Assembly (NCBI RefSeq): GCF_028201475.1
Contig: NZ_CP116383.1
Span: 248,001 to 312,000, forward strand
Origin: Vibrio sp. SCSIO 43137
GTDB taxonomy: Bacteria > Pseudomonadota > Gammaproteobacteria > Enterobacterales > Vibrionaceae
Direction of reading: 5' to 3'
Length of the DNA: 64,000 nt
Shown here: in pieces, positions 15,246 to 32,219 of the stretch
How positions within the stretch are numbered: position 1 is the stretch's first letter
How the letters are laid out: each line of letters starts with the position of its first letter
Translations under genes and position numbers: made by a program
The notes under the pieces: generated by a model
What the model was told of the DNA's origin: nothing
Seen by the model: the letters and a program-made list of their open reading frames with translations, nothing else
Database searches by the model: none

Positions 15246-16978
15246 TGAGCAAGCAAAATCAGAATTCAGAACAGGTTGTACTAAATGAAGTGCTTGGTCC
15301 CCTGTCAGATAACGAACGTCTGAAAAGAGAGAGCAACTTTCTACGCGGAACCATTACAGAAGATCTTCAGGACGGTATTACCGGTGGCTTTACCGCAGAT
15401 AACTTTCAACTGATTCGTTTCCATGGCATGTACCAGCAAGATGACCGCGACATTCGTAATGAGCGCGCAAAACAGAAGTTGGAACCATTGCACAACGTTA
15501 TGTTGCGTGCCCGTATGCCGGGAGGGATTATTACTCCTAAACAGTGGCTTGCCATTGATAAGTTTGCCGATGAGCATACCAGCTACGGAAGTATTCGCCT
15601 GACAACACGTCAGACATTCCAGTTTCATGGTGTTCTGAAACCACAAATTAAGCTTATGCATCAGACGCTGAACAGCATTGGTATAGATTCCATTGCTACA
15701 GCGGGTGACGTAAACCGTAATGTATTGTGCACCAGTAACCCGGTTGAGTCAGAACTCCATCAACAAGCTTATGAGTGGGCGAAAAAGATCAGTGAACATC
15801 TTTTACCTAAAACCAGAGCCTATGCGGAGATCTGGCTGGATGGAGAAAAAGTCGAAACCACCGATGAAGAGCCGATACTAGGCAGCAACTATCTGCCACG
15901 TAAATTTAAAACTACGGTAGTTATTCCACCGCAAAATGATGTGGACGTGCATGCCAATGACCTGAACTTTGTCGCTATTGCAGAAGATGGCAAGCTGGTG
16001 GGCTTTAATGTACTAGTGGGTGGCGGACTGGCTATGACTCACGGTGATACTGCCACTTATCCGAGAAAAGCCGATGACTTTGGCTTTATACCGCTGGATA
16101 AAACCTTGGATGTTGCTGCTGCTGTCGTTACTACTCAGCGCGATTGGGGTAACCGATCTAACCGTAAAAATGCCAAAACCAAGTACACACTCGACAGAGT
16201 AGGTATTGATGTATTTAAAGCGGAAGTTGAGAAAAGAGCGGGTGTTAGCTTCTCTGAGTCACGGGCATATAGCTTTAGTGAAAGAGGGGATCGCATCGGC
16301 TGGATAAAAGGCATTGATAACAAGCATCACCTGACGCTGTTCATCGAGAATGGTCGTCTGTTGGATTTCCCTGATAAGCCTCTTAAATCCGGAGTAGCTG
16401 AAATCGCCAAAATCCATAAAGGTGATTTCCGTATGACGGCTAACCAGAACCTGATTGTTGTCGGAGTGGAACAAGATCAAGTTGGAGTTATTGAAGAGAT
16501 TGCCCGTCAGCATGGCTTAATTAATGATGGAACAACGGAACAGCGTAAAAACTCTATGGCATGTGTGGCATTTCCGACTTGTCCTCTGGCTATGGCTGAA
16601 GCTGAACGCTTCCTTCCTTCATTTGTTACTGATGTTGAGCAGATCTTGCAAAAACACGGCTTACCTGAAGAAGAGAGCATTATCTTAAGAGTAACAGGCT
16701 GTCCGAATGGCTGTGGCCGGGCAATGCTGGCGGAAATTGGCTTAGTAGGAAAAGCGCCGGGACGCTATAACCTCCACCTTGGTGGTAACAAAGCCGGTAC
16801 TCGTGTTCCTAAGATGTATAAAGAGAACATTACCGATAAGCAGATCTTACAAGAGATTGATGAACTAGTTGCCCGCTGGTCAAAAGAGCGTAATGAGCAC
16901 GAAGCCTTTGGTGACTATGTCATAAGAGCAGGCATTGTTGACGAAGTCATCGTATCCAAGAGGGACTTCTATGCATAG
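15245..16978 (+). CDS. cysI: Sulfite reductase hemoprotein (beta) subunit CysI
   Basis: The protein has 577 residues, the family length. It reduces sulfite to sulfide with six electrons using sirohaem coupled to a 4Fe-4S cluster. The cluster ligands are seen in [17 protein letters not shown] (C-x5-C) and TGCPNGCGR (C-x3-C). The substrate and haem regions [17 protein letters not shown] and [10 protein letters not shown] are also present. It overlaps cysJ by one base and cysH by eight bases, so the three are one operon making sulfide for cysteine. Confidence 0.98.
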   Translation: MSKQNQNSEQVVLNEVLGPLSDNERLKRESNFLRGTITEDLQDGITGGFTADNFQLIRFHGMYQQDDRDIRNERAKQKLEPLHNVMLRARMPGGIITPKQWLAIDKFADEHTSYGSIRLTTRQTFQFHGVLKPQIKLMHQTLNSIGIDSIATAGDVNRNVLCTSNPVESELHQQAYEWAKKISEHLLPKTRAYAEIWLDGEKVETTDEEPILGSNYLPRKFKTTVVIPPQNDVDVHANDLNFVAIAEDGKLVGFNVLVGGGLAMTHGDTATYPRKADDFGFIPLDKTLDVAAAVVTTQRDWGNRSNRKNAKTKYTLDRVGIDVFKAEVEKRAGVSFSESRAYSFSERGDRIGWIKGIDNKHHLTLFIENGRLLDFPDKPLKSGVAEIAKIHKGDFRMTANQNLIVVGVEQDQVGVIEEIARQHGLINDGTTEQRKNSMACVAFPTCPLAMAEAERFLPSFVTDVEQILQKHGLPEEESIILRVTGCPNGCGRAMLAEIGLVGKAPGRYNLHLGGNKAGTRVPKMYKENITDKQILQEIDELVARWSKERNEHEAFGDYVIRAGIVDEVIVSKRDFYA

Positions 16979-17750
16979 TTCATTAGAGAAACAATACCAT
17001 CTGGCGGATCTGCTTCAGCAAAACAAAGCGATGCAAAGCCTATATCTGGCAGAGCTTAATGTGGAGTTAGAAAAGCTCAGTGCAGAGCAAAGGATCAAAT
17101 GGGCACAGGAGCACCTGCCCGGTCAGCAGGTAGTATCTTCAAGTTTCGGAATTCAAGCGGCAGTAATGCTGTCGCTTGTTACTAAGCAGCAACCAGAGGT
17201 GCCGGTAATTTTGACCGATACCGGATATCTGTTCCCGGAGACCTATCAGTTTATAGATACTCTCACAGAGCAACTTAGCCTTAATATCAAAACATATCGA
17301 TCAGAGCTAAGCCCTGCATGGCAGGAAGCGCGTTTTGGTCAGTTGTGGCTACAAGGTGTTGAAGGAATCAAAAAATACAACCAGCTTAATAAAGTTGAAC
17401 CTATGAGAAGGGCACTGAAAGAGCTGGATGCTTCAGTTTGGTTTTCCGGCCTGAGAAGAGAGCAATCAGAATCACGTAGTAACCTGCCGGTTCTCTCTGT
17501 ACAGAATGGCGTTTTTAAGTTCTTACCTATTGTTGATTGGAGTGAAGAGCAGGTTGCAGATTATCTGGAGCAAAACAATCTTCCTTATCATCCGTTAAAA
17601 GAGAGTGGCTACACCTCTCTAGGTGATCACCACACTACCCGTAAACAAGAAGAAGGTATGAATCAGGAAGAAACAAGATTCTTTGGCCTTAAAAGAGAGT
17701 GTGGCTTACATGAAGATGATGATCTGCAACAGGACGGGCTAGGTATATAA
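16971..17750 (+). CDS. cysH: Phosphoadenosine phosphosulfate reductase CysH
   Basis: The protein has 259 residues. It reduces PAPS to sulfite with thioredoxin, the step before CysJI. The PP-loop-type nucleotide site is [14 protein letters not shown] near residue 57, and the C-terminal active-site motif is [17 protein letters not shown]. The absence of the extra cysteine pairs of APS reductases supports use of PAPS. I chose the ATG at 16971 overlapping the cysI stop, with AGAGGG upstream; an earlier in-frame start lies inside cysI. Confidence 0.96.
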   Translation: MHSSLEKQYHLADLLQQNKAMQSLYLAELNVELEKLSAEQRIKWAQEHLPGQQVVSSSFGIQAAVMLSLVTKQQPEVPVILTDTGYLFPETYQFIDTLTEQLSLNIKTYRSELSPAWQEARFGQLWLQGVEGIKKYNQLNKVEPMRRALKELDASVWFSGLRREQSESRSNLPVLSVQNGVFKFLPIVDWSEEQVADYLEQNNLPYHPLKESGYTSLGDHHTTRKQEEGMNQEETRFFGLKRECGLHEDDDLQQDGLGI

Positions 17751-17795
17751 AGGCAAAAAACGGGCAGAAATGAATAATTCTGTGGATAACTTGTG

Positions 17796-17820
17796 TTTAT
17801 AACTTGAGTAAAGTTATAAA
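17796..17820. terminator. Hairpin downstream of cysJIH
   Basis: A perfect 10-bp, A/T-rich stem (TTTATAACTT / AAGTTATAAA) with a 5-base loop lies 45 bases after the cysH stop. It is followed by an A/T-rich stretch rather than a clean T-run, so it is only a possible terminator. Confidence 0.4.
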
Positions 17821-17885
17821 AATAAGGCTTTTGTTTGTTTTCTGTCCGAACAGCTAAGTTTTTACAAAAAAGAGTGAAAAAGGGG

Positions 17886-17913
17886 TTGCCAATGTGATTT
17901 CGATCTCTATAAT
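17886..17913 (+). promoter_or_regulatory. rRNA operon 1 promoter P1
   Basis: TTGCCA and TATAAT are separated by 16 bases and followed by a G/C-rich discriminator (GCGCCC), the mark of growth-rate-controlled rRNA promoters. A/T-rich sequence resembling an UP element lies upstream (17840-17885). Confidence 0.8.
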
Positions 17914-18035
17914 GCGCCCTCACTGACACGGCAGACACCACAAGGGTTAGTCAGCCAAATCAGTTAAGGCAGCAGCCTGGCAATGTGACTTTTTCTTACG
18001 CTTTTAAAGCGAAGATAAAAAAAGTAAAAAAGTGT

Positions 18036-18063
18036 TTGACACTTCACATTAAATCGCTAGAAT
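18036..18063 (+). promoter_or_regulatory. rRNA operon 1 promoter P2
   Basis: TTGACA and TAGAAT are separated by 16 bases, with A-tracts upstream and a G/C-rich discriminator (GGCCGCC). It lies 150 bases after P1, as in tandem rRNA promoters. Confidence 0.82.
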
Positions 18064-18102
18064 GGCCGCCTCGCTTCAGGGAAGACCTTAACGGAAACCA
18101 AG

Positions 18103-18290
18103 AAGCAAAGCTCTTTAACAATTTAAACCTATCAATCTGTGTGGGCACTCGTTGATGATAATCAAATTAGAAACTTCGGTTTCAATTCGGTTTCAATGAT
18201 ACGAAGTGACCAACGAGTCGAAAGACTCAGCACAGTCAATTCAAACATTACTTATGTAATGTTCAGTATTCATTGAGCCAACAAAAACTT
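18103..18290 (+). repeat. rRNA leader with boxA antitermination site (copy 1)
   Basis: This 188-base leader holds GCTCTTTAACA (18110-18120), a boxA for Nus-factor antitermination. It is almost identical to 23743-23929; the second copy lacks one A near the 3' end. The flanks before it differ, so each operon has its own promoter region. Confidence 0.8.
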
Positions 18291-19843
<1,553 letters not shown>

Positions 19844-19906
19844 ACGATAGATTGTGCATTGATGAGTGTTCACACAGATTGATTAGGTTTAGAAAAGTAA
19901 AGATAT

Positions 19907-19983
19907 GGGTCTGTAGCTCAGGTGGTTAGAGCGTTCGCCTGATAAGCGAGAGGTCGGTGGTTCAAGTCCACTCAGACCCACCA
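19907..19983 (+). tRNA. ileT: tRNA-Ile (anticodon GAT)
   Basis: A 77-base cloverleaf with CCA encoded and GAT in the anticodon loop (CTGATAA). It is the first spacer tRNA of operon 1, as in Ile-Ala type rRNA operons. Confidence 0.97.
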
Positions 19984-20084
19984 AATCTTCTGATAACGGC
20001 GTTAGATTGCTCGTCGTGTACTTAAGTACACGTCCTTACAATCTGCCTTGTTCTCAAACGATTTAAAAGTTACACCATACTGAT

Positions 20085-20160
20085 GGGGCTATAGCTCAGC
20101 TGGGAGAGCGCCTGCCTTGCACGCAGGAGGTCAGCAGTTCGATCCTGCTTAGCTCCACCA
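20085..20160 (+). tRNA. alaT: tRNA-Ala (anticodon TGC)
   Basis: A 76-base cloverleaf with CCA encoded and TGC in the anticodon loop (CTTGCAC). It lies 101 bases after tRNA-Ile in the 16S-23S spacer. Confidence 0.97.
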
Positions 20161-20480
20161 TCTTTAAGTGTTTTCTCTTTGAGAATATTTAAAAATGGTT
20201 TCGATACTTCTTTGTAAGTAAAGAATCTTTGCTCTTTAACAATTTGGAAAGCTGACAGATAACAATTTGATTGATTGTTATCTAATTAAAAGTTCTCAAA
20301 TCCTAAGTCTTTTTTAGATTTAGGTACCAACACACATTCAAGTGTTCTTGGAAGCAACATTACTGAGTAATGATGCTTATATTTGAGTCCGGCAAAATCG
20401 AAATGTCTCTCGCTCATTCAAATAATGAGAGACACAAACCTTGGTTGTTTGCCATACATAGAAACCTCTTGGGGTTGTAT

Positions 20481-23369
<2,889 letters not shown>

Positions 23370-23458
23370 ACAACACCCAAGGGGTTTTGTTTTGGACTCA
23401 AATAGAACATTGAATGTGTAAATAAGACTTTTAAACAGCTTTCCGATTTGTTGGTTTT

Positions 23459-23484
23459 CACTTTTTTAGAAAAAGTGAAATCAA
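23459..23484 (+). other. Hairpin in the 23S-5S spacer (processing site)
   Basis: TTTTCACTTTTTTAG is followed by AAAAAGTGAAA, forming a near-perfect A/T-rich stem. The same hairpin recurs before the second 5S gene (about 29194-29220). An RNase processing role is inferred from its place. Confidence 0.45.
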
Positions 23485-23495
23485 AAACAGAATTT

Positions 23496-23615
23496 TGCTT
23501 GGCGACCATAGCGTTGTGGACCCACCTGATTCCATGCCGAACTCAGAAGTGAAACGCAATAGCGCCGATGGTAGTGTGGGGCTTCCCCATGTGAGAGTAG
23601 GACATCGCCAGGCTT
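23496..23615 (+). rRNA. rrf: 5S ribosomal RNA, copy 1
   Basis: A 120-base 5S gene from TGCTTGGCGACC to GCCAGGCTT, with the conserved CCGAACTCAGAAGTGAAACG loop. It has TT where copy 2 has CT near position 23530. Confidence 0.96.
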
Positions 23616-23684
23616 TTAATTTCTACTTGCCTCTATGAGGTGAGTTACCATAATGTTTTTATTGAATTAAATGAAAATATTATG

Positions 23685-23712
23685 TTGACTTTATAAGTAG
23701 AACGCGTATTAT
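23685..23712 (+). promoter_or_regulatory. rRNA operon 2 promoter
   Basis: TTGACT and TATTAT are separated by 16 bases, with an A/T-rich upstream region and a GCCTCC discriminator. It lies only 70 bases after the first operon's 5S gene. I see no strong terminator between the operons, so readthrough is possible. Confidence 0.78.
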
Positions 23713-23742
23713 ACGCCTCCTGCTGAAATGCTTAGGCATATA

Positions 23743-23929
23743 AAGCAAAGCTCTTTAACAATTTAAACCTATCAATCTGTGTGGGCACTCGTTGATGATA
23801 ATCAAATTAGAAACTTCGGTTTCAATTCGGTTTCAATGATACGAAGTGACCAACGAGTCGAAAGACTCAGCACAGTCAATTCAAACATTACTTATGTAAT
23901 GTTCAGTATTCATTGAGCCACAAAAACTT
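23743..23929 (+). repeat. rRNA leader with boxA (copy 2)
   Basis: Nearly identical to 18103-18290, with boxA GCTCTTTAACA at 23750-23760 and one A fewer near the 16S start. Confidence 0.8.
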
Positions 23930-25481
<1,552 letters not shown>

Positions 25482-25605
25482 AACGATGATTGTGCATTGA
25501 TGAGTGTTCACACAGATTGATTAGGTTTAGAAAGTAAAGAGAGTAAAGATACCTGCTTGATAGCGGGTATTGTTGTGAAAGTGCCCAACACTTTTACAAA
25601 CCTAT

Positions 25606-25681
25606 GTCCCGTTCGTCTAGAGGCCTAGGACACCGCCCTTTCACGGCGGTAACAGGGGTTCGACTCCCCTACGGGATACCA
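25606..25681 (+). tRNA. gltT: tRNA-Glu (anticodon TTC)
   Basis: A 76-base tRNA with CCA and TTC in the loop CTTTCAC. It is very similar to E. coli tRNA-Glu. The first acceptor pair is G-T. Confidence 0.96.
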
Positions 25682-25683
25682 TT

Positions 25684-25759
25684 GGGTCGTTAGCTCAGTT
25701 GGTAGAGCAGTTGACTTTTAATCAATTGGTCGCAGGTTCGAATCCTGCACGACCCACCA
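25684..25759 (+). tRNA. lysT: tRNA-Lys (anticodon TTT)
   Basis: A 76-base tRNA with CCA and anticodon TTT (loop CTTTTAA), only 2 bases after tRNA-Glu. Confidence 0.96.
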
Positions 25760-25790
25760 TTCTTCCTCCACGAAGAATTAAAACTACAGT

Positions 25791-25866
25791 GGGCGATTAG
25801 CTCAGTTGGGAGAGCACCTCCCTTACAAGGAGGGGGTCACTGGTTCGAGCCCGGTATCGCCCACCA
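25791..25866 (+). tRNA. valT: tRNA-Val (anticodon TAC)
   Basis: A 76-base tRNA with CCA and anticodon TAC (loop CTTACAA). It completes the Glu-Lys-Val spacer of operon 2. Confidence 0.96.
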
Positions 25867-26216
25867 TTCTCTAAATGTTTTTGGATAGACTCCAAACCAA
25901 TGGTTGTTAATTGTTGGTTTGTTTTTCGTCGCTGAGAATCTTTAGAAAATGTCTATTACAGATATTGCTCTTTAACAATTTGGAAAGCTGACAGATAACA
26001 ATTTGATTGATTGTTATCTAATTAAAAGTTCTCAAATCCTAAGTCTTTTTTAGATTTAGGTACCAACACACATTCAAGTGTTCTTGGAAGCAACATTACT
26101 GAGTAATGATGCTTATATTTGAGTCCGGCAAAATCGAAATGTCTCTCGCTCATTCAAATAATGAGAGACACAAACCTTGGTTGTTTGCCATACATAGAAA
26201 CCTCTTGGGGTTGTAT

Positions 26217-29104
<2,888 letters not shown>

Positions 29105-29233
29105 ACAACACCCAAGGGGTTTTGTTTTGGACTCAAATAGAACATTGAATGTGTAGAGACACGAACTTTTAAACAGCTTTCCGATTTGTTGGTTTTCACT
29201 TTTTTAGAAAAAGTGAAATCAAAAACAGAATTT

Positions 29234-29353
29234 TGCTTGGCGACCATAGCGTTGTGGACCCACCTGACTCCATGCCGAACTCAGAAGTGAAACGCAATAG
29301 CGCCGATGGTAGTGTGGGGCTTCCCCATGTGAGAGTAGGACATCGCCAGGCTT
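29234..29353 (+). rRNA. rrf: 5S ribosomal RNA, copy 2
   Basis: A 120-base 5S gene nearly identical to copy 1. Confidence 0.96.
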
Positions 29354-29380
29354 TTAAATTTGTCTAACCAGACACGCAGC

Positions 29381-29457
29381 GGAGCGGTAGTTCAGTTGGT
29401 TAGAATACCGGCCTGTCACGCCGGGGGTCGCGGGTTCGAGTCCCGTCCGCTCCGCCA
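29381..29457 (+). tRNA. aspT: tRNA-Asp (anticodon GTC), distal tRNA of rRNA operon 2
   Basis: A 77-base tRNA with CCA and anticodon GTC (loop CTGTCAC), 27 bases after the second 5S gene, so it is co-transcribed with that operon. A terminator follows. Confidence 0.96.
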
Positions 29458-29468
29458 CTTATTTGAAA

Positions 29469-29494
29469 CCTCAGTAGAAATACTGGGGTTTTTT
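29469..29494 (+). terminator. Terminator of rRNA operon 2
   Basis: An 8-bp stem (CCTCAGTA / TACTGGGG, one T-G pair) with a GAAA loop runs into six T residues, 11 bases after tRNA-Asp. Confidence 0.88.
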
Positions 29495-29514
29495 CGTATC
29501 TGGCGTATTACTTT

Positions 29515-29660
29515 TGGCCTTCGGCCAACGAGTCCCGCAAAAGGTTTGCCCGTAGACCGCAACCCCGGACTAGGCGTCCCCGCCGTCCGCCACTTATATT
29601 AAGCCTTAGACTGGCCGTCCGCGACTGGCCGTCCGCACAGAAATGCTGGGGCTTTTTGGC
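29515..29660 (+). repeat. Remnants of tRNA-Asp 3' ends and terminator
   Basis: The region holds scattered tRNA-Asp fragments: CGAGTCCCG at about 29529, and GTCCCCGCCGTCCGCCACTT near 29576-29595 (tRNA 3' end plus flank). It also has a 14-bp tandem repeat (GACTGGCCGTCCGC at 29609-29622 and 29623-29636). AGAAATGCTGGGGCTTTTT then echoes the terminator upstream. It looks like decayed extra tRNA-Asp/terminator units. No intact tRNA can be folded. Confidence 0.5.
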
Positions 29661-29731
29661 GTTTAAGGGAAATAAAAGCTCTATAGATAAATTTTCTTCT
29701 TCTCTTCTGTTCAAAAACTCGACTTCTCCTG

Positions 29732-29778
29732 CTCCATAAGCTAATCTGGCTATATAGACGTCTAGATAGCTTATGGAG
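29732..29778 (+). promoter_or_regulatory. MetJ boxes and inverted repeat over the metA ribosome site
   Basis: AGACGTCT (29756-29763) is a perfect MetJ box, followed without gap by AGATAGCT (29764-29771), a weaker second box, as MetJ requires tandem 8-mers. A perfect 12-bp inverted repeat (CTCCATAAGCTA at 29732-29743, TAGCTTATGGAG at 29767-29778) brackets the boxes. Its right arm contains the metA GGAG site. It could be part of the operator or an RNA hairpin that hides the ribosome site. Confidence 0.7.
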
Positions 29779-29784
29779 AGAGCC

Positions 29785-30726
29785 GTGCCAATTAGGATCC
29801 CTGACAGACTTCCTGCCTCCGATGTACTCAAAAACGAGAATATTTTTGTTATGCCTATGTCACGGGCATCAACACAGGAAATTCGTCCGTTAAAGGTACT
29901 GATTTTAAATTTGATGCCGAAGAAAATTGAGACCGAAACTCAGTTTCTCAGGTTGCTGTCGAACAGCCCGCTACAGATAGATGTAGAACTGCTGCGTATT
30001 GATAACCGGCCGAGCAAAAATACCCCAACAGAACACTTAGATACCTTTTATCGTCAGTTTGAAACCGTCAGGCAACGCAATTTTGATGGTTTAATAATTA
30101 CCGGCGCACCATTGGGGTTAGTACAGTTTGAAGATGTGATTTACTGGGAGCATCTTGAAAGCATCATGAACTGGGCCAAAGATCATGTGACTTCAACACT
30201 ATTTGTTTGCTGGGCTGCTCAGGCTGGTCTGAAATTACTTTATGACCTCCCGAAAAAAACGCGCAAAGAGAAGTTATCGGGTGTTTATACCCATAAGATT
30301 CATGATATCTACCACCCGATTTTAAGAGGGTTTGACGATAACTTTCTCGCGCCACACTCAAGGTATGCAGACTTTACTTCTGAGTTTTTGTTAGAGCATA
30401 CGGATCTGGATATTCTGGCCACGTCTGACGTAGCAGGGGTTTATCTGGCAGCAACTAAAGATAAGCGGAATGTCTTTGTCACCGGACATCCTGAGTATGA
30501 ATGTCACACCTTACACAACGAATACGTAAGGGATCTTGGTGAGGGGATGGATCCGGCTATACCGGTAAACTATTACCCTAACGATAATCCGGATAACCAG
30601 CCGATAGCCAGCTGGCGTAGTCATGGACACTTGTTGTTTTCGAACTGGTTAAACTACTGTGTATACCAGCAGACACCTTACGATTTGGAACACTTCTCAG
30701 AAGACAACTTTACAAGAGATGATTAA
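29785..30726 (+). CDS. metA: Homoserine O-succinyltransferase MetA
   Basis: The protein has 313 residues (E. coli 309). It activates homoserine with succinyl-CoA, the first committed step to methionine. With the GTG start at 29785 the N-terminus is [10 protein letters not shown], as in the family, and the catalytic residues fall at C142 (FVCWAAQ), H235 and E237 (GHPEY). The alternative ATG at 29773 would add MERA and lies inside the operator repeat. GGAG precedes the GTG by 6 bases. MetJ boxes directly upstream and metH with the same boxes nearby point to joint control by S-adenosylmethionine. Confidence 0.97.
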   Translation: MPIRIPDRLPASDVLKNENIFVMPMSRASTQEIRPLKVLILNLMPKKIETETQFLRLLSNSPLQIDVELLRIDNRPSKNTPTEHLDTFYRQFETVRQRNFDGLIITGAPLGLVQFEDVIYWEHLESIMNWAKDHVTSTLFVCWAAQAGLKLLYDLPKKTRKEKLSGVYTHKIHDIYHPILRGFDDNFLAPHSRYADFTSEFLLEHTDLDILATSDVAGVYLAATKDKRNVFVTGHPEYECHTLHNEYVRDLGEGMDPAIPVNYYPNDNPDNQPIASWRSHGHLLFSNWLNYCVYQQTPYDLEHFSEDNFTRDD

Positions 30727-30729
30727 TAA

Positions 30730-30752
30730 AAAGGGTAGCTCAGCTACCCTTT
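30730..30752. terminator. Bidirectional terminator between metA and antiporter gene
   Basis: An 11-bp palindrome (AAAGGGTAGCT / AGCTACCCTTT) with A and T flanks lies 4 bases after metA and just after the leftward antiporter gene's end. Confidence 0.8.
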
Positions 30753-30759
30753 ATCGTAT

Positions 30760-32031
30760 CTACTCTTCTGCAGATTTGGCTTTGTTAATCAGGGGAGTAA
30801 TGGTCGCTCCCTGAACCAGTATTGAGAACACAACCACAGAGTAGGTCATCACCAGGATAATTTCCCTGACATCTATTCCTTTCTCCGGGATAACCATAAC
30901 ACCGGCAGGAATGGCCAGTGCCATCGCTATCGCAAGACCACCCCTTAAGCCACCCCAGGTCAAAATCTTCACTGACCAAGGGTTATATGTGCGGAATCGG
31001 CGGAAGCCGAGGTAAGAGATAAATACACTCAGATAACGGCTTAGCAGAACAAGAGGAATAGCCAGTACCATCAAAATCCAGTCTTCTTTATGGAATTCAA
31101 AAAGAAGCATTGAAAGGCCGATAAGCAGAAACAGAACGCCGTTGAGGAACTCATCTACCAGTTCCCAGAAATGGTCTAGATGCTCTTCGCTCTCTTTAGA
31201 GAAACCGACAAAGCGTGTCCAGTTACCAATCATGATGCCTGATACCACCATGGCCAGAGGACCGGAGACGTGAATAATATCAGCGAAAACGTAACCTGCT
31301 GTCGGGATACCAATGGTAAGTAACAGCTCCATGGAGTGATCATTGGTTGCGCTAATCAGATAGTGAAAAACCAAACCTAAAACAAAGCCGTAGAGAATTC
31401 CTCCGACCGCTTCATGCAGAAACAGTAGGCTTACACTGCCGACCGTTGGTGCTTCACTACCAAAAGCAATAGCAAACAGGGTGACAAACAGTACCAGACC
31501 AAAGCCGTCATTAAACAGCGATTCGCCCTCTATCTGAGTCGATATCCGTTTTGGAGCGTCCAGCTTTTTTACAATGGCGAGAACAGCAATAGGATCCGTT
31601 GGTGAAATAAGTGCGCCGAATAGTAAGCAGTAAATAAAGCCTAGTTTAATACCTAGCAGACTGACAATGGCAAACAGTACCAGACCAATAAAGAAGGTAG
31701 AGAACAGAGTTGCAAACAGAGCCAGCACCGTGATCTCCCACTTCTGATCTTTCAGGTTAGGAAGTTTAATTCCCAGTCCGCCGGCAAACAGCAGAAAGCC
31801 AAGTATTCCCTTTAACAGGAAAGCTTCAAAATTAATTTCAGCTATGGTGGTAGATGCAATTTCTATCAGATTAAACCAATCGTTATGTCCGGCAACTATG
31901 ATTAGAAGTGAAAGCATCATTGAGCCGGCGGTGATGGCAATGGTGGTTTGCATTTTTCCTATTTTGCTGTTGATAAATGCAATCGCCATTGCTGCAGCTG
32001 CAAGGAAACAGAGAGTGTAGTAGACAGTCAT
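30760..32031 (-). CDS. CPA1-family Na+/H+ antiporter
   Basis: The protein has about 423 residues, with roughly 12 hydrophobic segments. It would exchange Na+ (or K+) for H+ at the inner membrane. The key family motif is FGALISPTDPIAVLAIVKKL (about residues 137-156) with the paired aspartate region, and the GESLFNDGFGLVLF segment carries the ND pair of the ion site. I chose the ATG giving MTVYYTLCFL, because membrane segments start there. A longer frame from TTG 32088 exists; it contains AGGAGG, 33 bases before my ATG, too far for normal use. Na+ handling suits a marine host. No partner gene is near. Confidence 0.88.
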   Translation of the reverse strand: MTVYYTLCFLAAAAMAIAFINSKIGKMQTTIAITAGSMMLSLLIIVAGHNDWFNLIEIASTTIAEINFEAFLLKGILGFLLFAGGLGIKLPNLKDQKWEITVLALFATLFSTFFIGLVLFAIVSLLGIKLGFIYCLLFGALISPTDPIAVLAIVKKLDAPKRISTQIEGESLFNDGFGLVLFVTLFAIAFGSEAPTVGSVSLLFLHEAVGGILYGFVLGLVFHYLISATNDHSMELLLTIGIPTAGYVFADIIHVSGPLAMVVSGIMIGNWTRFVGFSKESEEHLDHFWELVDEFLNGVLFLLIGLSMLLFEFHKEDWILMVLAIPLVLLSRYLSVFISYLGFRRFRTYNPWSVKILTWGGLRGGLAIAMALAIPAGVMVIPEKGIDVREIILVMTYSVVVFSILVQGATITPLINKAKSAEE

Positions 32032-32151
32032 GGTTAATCCGGTTGATGAGAAAGTGTGAATTCTCCTCCTGAATTGTTTAATTATCAATTGTCATATGAA
32101 AAATAAATGTTAATTCAGATGTTTATTCTGACAGAGAGTATTTTTAATTTT

Positions 32152-32167
32152 AGACGTCTAGATTTCT
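32152..32167 (+). promoter_or_regulatory. MetJ operator upstream of metH
   Basis: AGACGTCT (perfect) is followed directly by AGATTTCT, two tandem MetJ boxes 53 bases before the metH start. The gene on the other side is the antiporter, so metH is the likely target. Confidence 0.82.
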
Positions 32168-32219
32168 ATATTGGCTGTGATAGGATGTAGCGATATAAGT
32201 AATGGATTGAGGTTGTACT

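Noticed and set aside
17781..17789. TGTGGATAA, a perfect DnaA box, upstream of rRNA operon 1
   Set aside because: A single 9-mer is expected by chance in a genome this size and no cluster or AT-rich unwinding region surrounds it; not an origin.
29609..29636. Two 14-bp repeats as a CRISPR array
   Set aside because: The repeats are directly adjacent without spacers and there are only two.
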